Shown here in pieces: positions 24,717-31,198 of a stretch of DNA of 31,198 nucleotides. Numbering within the stretch: position 1 is the first letter of the stretch; each line of letters starts with the position of its first letter. Origin of the DNA: DAITMV01 sp046318595 (lineage in GTDB: Bacteria > Pseudomonadota > Gammaproteobacteria > Burkholderiales > Burkholderiaceae_B). The notes below the pieces were generated by a model, which was not told the origin of the DNA, ran no database searches, and was given only the letters and a program-made list of their open reading frames with translations. The stretch lies in assembly GCA_046318595.1 (NCBI GenBank), contig JBKCTV010000030.1, positions 1 to 31,198 on the forward strand. The letters run 5' to 3'. A program made the translations under genes and the position numbers.

Positions 24717-25315
24717 TGCTGGCCGATGCAATGATGAAACTGAAAGATTCATTGAGCTGCATTACCTACAATGGAGCTCAACACACCCATATTCAGATTG
24801 ATGAAACGGATGCAGCAGCCGAACTCAAAAAAGTGGTGTTGAAAGCCCCCAATGGTGACTGGTTTAGCTTTGACCCTGATCAAGGGCGAAAATGTAAACG
24901 CATTCATCAGCGGTGCAATGCCGTAGTGATGTCGCCACTGCTGGCAATCGATGGCCATGATCATCACCGTGCTTGTGATTGTGTGGTATTGGTCAATCGG
25001 GGTGGACGTCTTACAGTGGTGTATATCGACTTGAAGTCAGGCAATCCTGTTAGATACGCCACACAGTTCAAAAGTACGCGTCAATTTATTCGTTACGCCT
25101 TGGGTTTGCTCGAGGAGTTCCATCATGAAAAATTGGTGATAGCAGAGGAGCGTTACGTCGTTCTGCACGGTGGGAAATCGCCTTTGCTGAATAAGACGCC
25201 GTCAATTCCTAAGTCTAAAAAAATGGGAGAAAGCAAACCTGATGCAGCCTATAAACGGGAGGTAACAAATCCCGCGCGCTTGCATCTCAAAGAATTATTA
25301 GCTGATTATGAGTAA
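24716..25315 (+). CDS. Probable PD-(D/E)xK nuclease partner of the ATPase
   Basis: The 199-residue product starts at the ATG in TGATG overlap with the ATPase stop; a TTG three bases earlier is possible. No named family is recognised. Residues 86-107 read A-C-D-C-V-V-L-V, a short turn, then V-V-Y-I-D-L-K-S-G, giving D88, D105 and K107, the spacing and hydrophobic strands of a PD-(D/E)xK core. The C-terminal half is basic, with K-S-K-K-M. Coupling to an OLD-like ATPase suggests the effector of a two-gene toxin or nuclease module. RNase, DNase or a non-enzymatic role cannot be told apart. It overlaps the methyltransferase gene by 8 bases. Confidence 0.62.
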   Translation: MLADAMMKLKDSLSCITYNGAQHTHIQIDETDAAAELKKVVLKAPNGDWFSFDPDQGRKCKRIHQRCNAVVMSPLLAIDGHDHHRACDCVVLVNRGGRLTVVYIDLKSGNPVRYATQFKSTRQFIRYALGLLEEFHHEKLVIAEERYVVLHGGKSPLLNKTPSIPKSKKMGESKPDAAYKREVTNPARLHLKELLADYE

Positions 25316-26993
25316 ACAAAAACTAGAACTTACCTGGATCGGTAAAGAAAAACGGCCCAAGCTGGAGCCGCGAATTCTGCTCGAAGATCAAGAAAAATCC
25401 TACCACGCCAAGCATCGCGTTTCCGATGGCGACGTCTTCGATAATCGACTGATATTCGGTGATAACCTGCTGGCGCTCAAAGCGCTTGAGGCGGAGTTTA
25501 CTGGAAAGGTGAAATGCGTTTTTATTGACCCGCCCTACAACACCGGCAGCGCCTTTGCGCATTACGACGACGGGCTGGAGCATTCGATTTGGTTGGGGTT
25601 GATGCGTGACCGGTTGGAGATAATTCGACGGTTGCTTTCCGAGGATGGATCGCTATGGATCACGATTGACGACAATGAGGCACATTACCTCAAGGTGTTG
25701 TGTGATGAGGTTTTTGGGCGTGTGAATTTTGTGGCCAATGTAGTTTGGCAGAAAAAATATTCAGTTTCTAGCGATGCCAAGGGTATTCCACCGTCCCATG
25801 ATCATATTTTGGTTTTTTCAAAAAGTGAGGCGATGACGCGAAACATATTGCCTCGATCCGAAAAACAAAATGATCTCTATAAGTATGATGATCATGACGG
25901 ACGTGGCCCATGGCGGACAGATAACTTGAGCGTAAAAACCATATCTCAAGCGTACCTATATGAAATTACCAATCCAAAAACAGGGGTTGCATATACTCCG
26001 CCGACAGGTCGAGCATGGATGACCAGTCAAGACAGAATGCAAGTTCTGGTTGATGACCGGCGTGTTTTTTTTGGGCGTGGCGGGAATGGTGCCCCACAAT
26101 TGAAGCGATATCTTTCAGAGGTTCAACAAGGTGTCGTACCAACAACTTGGTGGACATTTGACGAAGCGGGTCACAACGATGAGTCTCGTAAAGAGCAGAA
26201 AATCCTGATACCGGGGGATCCGTTTGCAACGCCTAAACCAGAACGCCTATTAAATAAAATTTTACACATTGCCACCAACCCCGGCGACCTCGTCCTCGAC
26301 TCCTTCGCCGGCTCTGGCACCACCGGCGCCGTCGCCCACAAAATGGGCCGTCGCTGGATCATGATCGAGCTGGGCGAGCACTGCCACACGCACATCATTC
26401 CGCGCCTCAAAAAAGTCATCGACGGCGAAGACAAAGGCGGCATTACCGAAACAACTAACTGGCAAGGCGGCGGCGGTTTCCGCTACTACAAACTCGCACC
26501 CAGCTTGATCGTCAATGATCGCTGGGGCAACCCAGTCGTCAACCCCGAATACAATGCGGCGCACCTAGCCGAAGCACTGTGCAAACTAGAAGGCTTCGTC
26601 TACTCGCCGTCGGAAACCCAGTGGTGGCAGCATGGGCACTCCAGCGAGCGCGATTTTCTCTATGTCACGACGCAGAACTTGTCGGCCCAGCAGTTACAGG
26701 GATTGTCAGACGAGGTGGGCGGCGAACAAAGTTTGTTGGTGTGCTGTGCAGCATTCCACGGCATAACGGCTGCCAAGGCCGCCGAGCGTTGGCCAAACTT
26801 AACTTTGAAAAAAATTCCCAAAATGGTGCTGGCGCGCTGTGAATGGGGGCGTGATGACTACAGCTTGAACGTATCCAATCTGCCGATGGCGCAGCTGTCA
26901 CCAGCCTCTTCTTTACCCATGGGTGCAGACGGAACAGATGTCCGCAGACAAATTGATCCTGTGCAAGGTGGACTATTTGGAGAAGACGCATGA
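25308..26993 (+). CDS. Type III Mod-like adenine-specific DNA methyltransferase
   Basis: This is a beta-class N6-adenine methyltransferase: the catalytic motif IV D-P-P-Y-N-T-G (74-80) precedes the SAM-binding motif I D-S-F-A-G-S-G-T-T-G (about 331-340). The I-T-I-D-D-N-E strand near 120 and the C-terminal I-E-L-G-E-H-C-H-T-H are also typical. The 561 residues fit type III Mod subunits. The target-recognition part between the motifs (about 145-325, bases 25740-26270) is strikingly AT-rich, while the next line of sequence is about 75% GC, suggesting replacement of the recognition domain by recombination. The catalytic residues look intact, so methylation is probably active. The start overlaps the preceding gene by 8 bases and the stop overlaps the next gene as ATGA. 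Confidence 0.9.
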   Translation: MSKQKLELTWIGKEKRPKLEPRILLEDQEKSYHAKHRVSDGDVFDNRLIFGDNLLALKALEAEFTGKVKCVFIDPPYNTGSAFAHYDDGLEHSIWLGLMRDRLEIIRRLLSEDGSLWITIDDNEAHYLKVLCDEVFGRVNFVANVVWQKKYSVSSDAKGIPPSHDHILVFSKSEAMTRNILPRSEKQNDLYKYDDHDGRGPWRTDNLSVKTISQAYLYEITNPKTGVAYTPPTGRAWMTSQDRMQVLVDDRRVFFGRGGNGAPQLKRYLSEVQQGVVPTTWWTFDEAGHNDESRKEQKILIPGDPFATPKPERLLNKILHIATNPGDLVLDSFAGSGTTGAVAHKMGRRWIMIELGEHCHTHIIPRLKKVIDGEDKGGITETTNWQGGGGFRYYKLAPSLIVNDRWGNPVVNPEYNAAHLAEALCKLEGFVYSPSETQWWQHGHSSERDFLYVTTQNLSAQQLQGLSDEVGGEQSLLVCCAAFHGITAAKAAERWPNLTLKKIPKMVLARCEWGRDDYSLNVSNLPMAQLSPASSLPMGADGTDVRRQIDPVQGGLFGEDA

Positions 26994-28237
26994 ACATCGA
27001 ACAACTCCTACAACGTATTCGACTCGGCGAGGACTCAACGCTGGAGCTAAAAAAGCTGGTGCTGCGGGACGATGGCAAAACTATAGAGCCGCATCCTGAT
27101 GGCTTGTCCGATGAGTTGGCGGCGCTGGCGAATGCCCGTGGTGGCATGTTGATTTTGGGGGTGGATGACAAAAATCGCGAAATTAGTGGAATTGCCATTG
27201 CCCAGCTTGATCGGGTTGAGGCGTGGCTGACGTCCATTTGCAATGACCGCATCAAACCGCCGCTGGATGTGGTGACACGCCATGTTGAATTGCCTGATGC
27301 GCACGGTATGCCGCAGCCTGTGATTGTGGTGGACGTGCCGCAAAGCCTGTGGGTGCATCAAAGCGCTAATGGTTATTTTCGGCGCGTGGGTCATGCGAAA
27401 CGTGAATTACCGCCCGATGCATTGGCGCGGCTTTTTCAACAACGTAGTCAGGCTCGCATTATTCGCTTTGAAGAGCAGGATGTGCCGCGTTGTTGTTTTG
27501 ATGATCTTGATGCGCTGTTGTTGCGGCGCTTTATCAAGCCCGATCAAGGCGATGTACTGACGCAACTGGGGCGCTTGCATTTGTTGAATATGCGCGAGGG
27601 CGTGCCTGTGCCTACGGTGGCAGGCGTTCTGCTGTGCACGCTCAATCCCGCACGCTGGTTGCCGAATGTTGAAATTCTGGCGGTGGCGCACACGGGCAAT
27701 CGCAACGATCCGAATGAACAAACCGATGCGCTTGAGATTCAAGGGCCTTTGGATCGGCAAATTATGGATGCGCTCCATTTTGTCCGGCGCAATATGCAAA
27801 CAGCGGCGCGCAAACAATTGGGGCGCGTTGATTACCCACAATATCATATGGCCGCCGTATTTGAGGCAATCGTCAATGCGGTGGCGCACCGTGATTATTC
27901 GATGTACGCACAGAGAATTCGCCTGTTCATGTTTTGTGACAGGCTGGAAATTCATTCTCCGGGCGCGCTACCCAATACCTTGTCGCTCGATTCGATGAGC
28001 CGCTTATCCGTACCACGCAATGAAATATTGGCGAGTTTATTGTCACGTTATTATCCGGTCGATGAGCCGGCTTTAGGTAAGAGTTATCTAATGGATCGTC
28101 GGGGTTTTGGCGTAGAGATGATTTTGCGTGAAAGTGAAATGCTGTCTGGTAAACGTCCGCTCTATGAAATTATTAGTGATCTGGAACTATGCTTGACCCT
28201 GTACGCACAAGAGCCCCCCAAAGACGGTGCGGCATGA
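26990..28237 (+). CDS. AlbA_2 (Schlafen-like) and GHKL ATPase protein
   Basis: The 415-residue product begins with an AlbA_2 domain, E-D-S-T-L-E-L-K near 14-21 and L-A-N-A-R-G-G-M-L-I-L-G-V-D-D at 46-60, as in bacterial Schlafen-like proteins. It ends with a HATPase_c_4-type GHKL fold: E-A-I-V-N-A-V-A-H-R-D-Y-S near 292-304 (the catalytic-N motif), D-R-L-E-I-H-S-P-G, and R-R-G-F-G-V-E-M-I. Such proteins are often annotated as RecG-like helicases or transcriptional regulators, but no helicase motif is present. Its position between Mod and Res suggests an accessory subunit or regulator of the restriction complex. Both junctions are ATGA overlaps. Confidence 0.85.
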   Translation: MNIEQLLQRIRLGEDSTLELKKLVLRDDGKTIEPHPDGLSDELAALANARGGMLILGVDDKNREISGIAIAQLDRVEAWLTSICNDRIKPPLDVVTRHVELPDAHGMPQPVIVVDVPQSLWVHQSANGYFRRVGHAKRELPPDALARLFQQRSQARIIRFEEQDVPRCCFDDLDALLLRRFIKPDQGDVLTQLGRLHLLNMREGVPVPTVAGVLLCTLNPARWLPNVEILAVAHTGNRNDPNEQTDALEIQGPLDRQIMDALHFVRRNMQTAARKQLGRVDYPQYHMAAVFEAIVNAVAHRDYSMYAQRIRLFMFCDRLEIHSPGALPNTLSLDSMSRLSVPRNEILASLLSRYYPVDEPALGKSYLMDRRGFGVEMILRESEMLSGKRPLYEIISDLELCLTLYAQEPPKDGAA

Positions 28238-30960
28238 ACGCACGGGTATTGAATCATATTAGCCGTCGCTTATCGCTGCGCCTGCCACAGGCGGAATCAC
28301 TTTCTCGCTTGGTGCGTGCGCTCGCTGCATCGCCGGAACTGCTGGACCACGAGCGCGACGTCCTCGCAGTATTGGCAAGCCTCAAGGCGGATTTTCCGAT
28401 GCTGGAGGACTTCGAGCGGGAGTTTCCATCGCTTTGTTTTGCACTGGCGACCGGGGTCGGCAAGACTCGCCTGATGGGGGCGTTTATCTCTTATCTGCAT
28501 CTCGCGCACGGCATCAACAACTTCTTCGTTCTGGCCCCCAACCTCACGGTCTATAACAAACTGATTGCCGATTTCACTCCAAATACGCTGAAGTACGTTT
28601 TCAAGGGAATTGGTGAGTTTGCTATCAATGCTCCTCGTGTCATTACGGGGGATAACTACGACCAGCAGAACATTGCGGGCGGCGAGCTCTTCGGCGAAAT
28701 CCGCGTCAACATCTTCAACATTTCCAAAATCAATTCTGAGGTGCGTGGCGGCAAGGAGCCGCGCATCAAGCGGGTGAAGGAGGTGCTGGGCGATAGCTAC
28801 TTCAATCATCTGGCGAATCTGCCCGACCTCGTCCTACTAATGGACTAATCACACCGCTACCGTGCCAGTGCCGGCGTGCGGTCGATCAATGATTTGAAGC
28901 CGTTGTTTGGTCTGGAACTCACAGCCACGCCGTTTGTGGAAGCAGGCAGCGGCAAGACCGTGCCGTTCAAAAACGTAGTGATGGACTACCCGCTGGCGCG
29001 GGCGATGGAAGACGGGTTTGTGAAAGAACCGGCGGTCGTCACCCGGCGCAATTTTGACGCCAAGACACACACGCCAGAGGAAATTGAAAAAACGAAGCTC
29101 GAAGATGGCGTGCGTTTGCACGAGACCACAAAAGTGGAGCTGCTGACTTACGCCCGTGAAAACGGCGTCAAGATCGTGAAACCGTTCATGCTGGTTATTG
29201 CGCGCGATACCACCCACGCGGGGCAGTTGCTGGCACTTCTGGAGTCGCAGGCGTTTTACGAGGGCCGCTACCTGGGCAAGGTGATCCAGGTGGACTCCAG
29301 CCGCACCGGCGCGGAAGAAGAGGAAATGATCAGCCGCTTGCTGGCCGTGGAAAGCGTGGATGAACCAACGGAAATCGTGATTCACGTCAACATGCTGAAA
29401 GAGGGCTGGGATGTCACCAACCTCTATACCATCGTGCCGCTGCGCGCGGCCAATGCACGCACGCTGATCGAACAGTCTATCGGCCGTGGCCTGCGTTTGC
29501 CCTACGGCAAGCGTACAGGCGTCGCGGCGGTGGATCGCCTGAACATCGTGGCTCACGACAAGTTTCAGGAAATCATCGATGACGCGAACCGCGCTGATTC
29601 GCCGATTCGCCTCAAGCAGGTCATCCTTGAAGCACCGAGCGCTGACGACAAGAAAGTCAGTGTGCAGGTTGGCTCGGGGGCAATGACTTGTTTGGGATTG
29701 GCCGATGCACCGGCAATCATGGTCGCGCCTGCGGGAGCTGGCTCGGCTGCAGGGTCAAACCAAGTGACAATGCCGCCTTCACCGATATTCGCCACGGATT
29801 CGGAACGCCAGGCGGCGCGTGTTGTGATGGAGGTGATTGGCACATACGAGGTCAAACGCGATCTGGTTCCGACCAGCAGTGCGCTGCTCAGGCCGGAAGT
29901 GCAGCGCGAGATTCTTGCCGAGGTCACCGAGCGGCTGAAGCCATTGCAAGGAAGCTTGATTGCGGACGATGCCAAGATTGATTTGGCCGCCGTTGTGGCG
30001 AGAACTACCGAGACCGTGGTTCAACAGACCATCGACATTCCCCGGATTGCGGTGGTGCCGACTGGTGATGTCATCACGGGCTTTCATCCATTCAAATTGG
30101 ACATTGATCAACTACACCTGCAGCCGGGCGAATGCGAGATCGTCGGCCAGATGCTACGCACCAACGAGCAGTTCACCTTGGCGTCGGAAGTCGGTTTGAA
30201 GGAGGCTCGGCCAGAGGACTATATCGTCCATGCACTGGTGGACTTTGATGACATCGACTACTTCACCCACGCCGATTTGCTCTACGACCTCGCAGGGCAA
30301 ATGGTCAGGCATCTGCGCGGCCACCTGTCGGAAGACGAAACGCGCAAGGTGCTAGATCGGGACCGGCGGCTGATCGCAAGGGAAATCCATGCGCAGATGA
30401 TGGCGCACTTCTGGGAGCAAGCGACTTCGTATCAGGTGCAGGTCAGTCGTGGTTTCACTGAATTAAAACAATGCAACTACACCGCCACGGCCGGCCAGAC
30501 GGCACATCACTTCCGGGAAACACTTGTCGAGATGAGTCGCATCAAGCAGATGCTTTTCGGCGGTTTTGAGCGTTGCCTATATCCGCTCCAGAAATTCGAC
30601 TCGGACACTGAACGTCGTTTCTGCGTCATCCTTGAGCGCGATGCGTTGAAGTGGTTCAAGCCGGCGAAGGGACATTTCCAGATTTACTACAAGCTCGGCA
30701 CCGAACAGCCGGAGTACGTTCCTGACTTTGTTGCCGAAACAAATTCGACCATCTACATGGTGGAAACCAAGGCTCGCAACGACATTAACACCCAGGAGGT
30801 GCAAGCCAAGGCGGATTCAGCGGCGCGTTGGTGCAAGCATGCGTCAGACCATGCCGTCGATGTCGGCACAAAACCGTGGAAGTACCTGCTGCTACCACAC
30901 GATGAAATTGCCGAGTCGAAGCGGATGTCGGATTATCTGCGCTTTGAGGTGAAAAGGTAG
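28234..30960 (+). pseudogene. Type III Res-like helicase-nuclease, interrupted by a stop in its DEAH box
   Basis: The gene starts at ATG 28234 (ATGA overlap) and stays in one frame for 908 codons except for TAA at 28846-28848. The first 204 codons carry Walker A A-T-G-V-G-K-T (72-78) and end L-V-L-L-M-D; after the stop the frame resumes S-H-R-Y-R-A. The family motif is D-E-S-H-R-Y-R-A, so the stop replaces exactly the catalytic Glu (GAA to TAA is one change). The downstream part keeps G-L-E-L-T-A-T-P, G-R-G-L-R-L-P near 416-422 and a C-terminal PD-(D/E)xK nuclease with D831, E844 and K846 (V-E-T-K). The rest is undamaged, so the lesion is recent, an error, or read through. A 204-residue stub has no motor activity. 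Confidence 0.88.
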
Positions 30961-30973
30961 TTGCGCATGAGGT

Positions 30974-31005
30974 GCCAGCAATGGTGGCCACCATTTTTCG
31001 CTGGC
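30974..31005 (+). terminator. Palindromic hairpin after the Res gene, likely terminator
   Basis: A perfect 16-base palindrome AATGGTGGCCACCATT (30980-30995), followed by TTT, lies inside a further pair GCCAGC (30974-30979)/GCTGGC (31000-31005). The hairpin with GGCC loop plus T-run fits an intrinsic terminator 14 bases past the stop, although the T-run is short and interrupted by C. Confidence 0.6.
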
Positions 31006-31030
31006 TGACTGCTCCAAGTTTGCTTGTCAC

Positions 31031-31198
31031 CCCCCCGAGACCTCGAAGGCCCCACAGGGAGTGGTAGCTGGTTCGAGTGATGGATTAGCCAGTGATGCCG
31101 AATGATACTGATCTGGTAATTCCTACAAAAAGTGTCGTTTTCGGGCGGCGCGTCGGGTGAGGCACGGTGAAGGTATGGAAACAGGCGATTTCGGATCG
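31031..31198. repeat. Contig-end inverted repeat, right copy
   Basis: This is the reverse-complement partner of bases 1-168, identical over the outer 141 bases. The two mismatches in the inner 27 bases show that the copies are not one sequence read twice; they are two diverged genomic copies or edges. Read as protein toward the contig end, both copies would end in the same short open tail, but both mismatches change an amino acid (Lys/Asn and Gln/His), so there is no sign of protein-level selection. Confidence 0.9.

Larger units (their letters stand above)
22490..30960 (+). other. Defence island: extended type III-like restriction locus
   Basis: All genes from 22644 to 30960 lie on one strand; most junctions overlap by 1-8 bases, and the ATPase gene follows the helicase remnant by about 9 bases. 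Order: HTH protein, helicase remnant, ATPase, PD-(D/E)xK protein, Mod-like methyltransferase, AlbA_2/GHKL protein, Res-like helicase-nuclease. GC content is lower and more variable than in the upstream core genes. No integrase, tRNA or direct repeats are seen at the borders. Confidence 0.75.

Noticed and set aside
22490..30960. BREX or DISARM system
   Set aside because: No PglZ, BrxC, DrmA, DrmB or DrmC-like gene is visible; the methyltransferase and Res are of type III layout.
1..31198. Whole window as a 31-kb composite transposon with terminal inverted repeats
   Set aside because: The centre is conserved core genes in an ordinary betaproteobacterial order, no transposase is present, and the exact 141-base identity fits an assembly-graph overlap better.
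1..31198. CRISPR arrays, tRNA or rRNA genes
   Set aside because: No regularly spaced direct repeats and no cloverleaf or rRNA-like segments were noticed on reading; a dedicated scan was not possible.

Overview
The window looks like a chromosomal contig from a betaproteobacterium, probably a draft or metagenome assembly. The plus-strand run yebC-purD-hemF-nadD-rsfS-rlmH-maf-rng is, from memory, a characteristic betaproteobacterial gene order, and the core genes are GC-rich with tight ATGA/GTGA overlaps. Two less GC-rich accessory blocks sit at the two ends.

Layout. (1) 1-432 is a contig-end repeat followed by a gene-free leader. (2) 433-3139 (+) is a three-gene cluster resembling the holdfast-anchor (Hfa) amyloid genes of Caulobacter: two secreted, repeat-bearing, curlin-like proteins and a CsgG/HfaB outer-membrane lipoprotein, closed by a strong terminator. 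(3) thiC (-) is divergent from a PduO-type cobalamin adenosyltransferase (+). (4) A long minus-strand run, in transcription order, is mscL, dadA, a 57-residue small gene, glnS and a czcCBA-type HME-RND metal efflux operon. (5) 15705-22489 (+) is the housekeeping run: translation factor, purine and heme synthesis, NAD synthesis, ribosome silencing, rRNA methylation, Maf pyrophosphatase and RNase G. (6) 22644-30960 (+) is a defence island immediately downstream of rng. (7) A palindromic hairpin and the inverted copy of the left-end repeat close the window.

The defence island encodes a small excisionase-like HTH protein, a shattered remnant of a SNF2-type helicase, an OLD/AAA15-like ATPase overlapping a probable PD-(D/E)xK nuclease, a beta-class (type III Mod-like) adenine methyltransferase, an AlbA_2/GHKL protein, and a type III Res-like helicase-nuclease. 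Junctions are overlapping or very short, as in one operon. Both helicases are damaged: the first has lost nearly all its motor, and the second has a TAA stop exactly where the DEAH-box glutamate should be. The ATPase, nuclease, methyltransferase and AlbA_2 genes look intact. The likeliest reading is an extended type III-like restriction or defence system whose helicase and restriction arms have been switched off while methylation and the ATPase-nuclease pair remain.

The first 141 bases are the exact reverse complement of the last 141. This points to a repeat-bounded assembly unitig rather than a 31-kb mobile element, because the middle is ordinary chromosomal core. All family assignments come from reading motifs in the sequence and recalling families; no searches were run.
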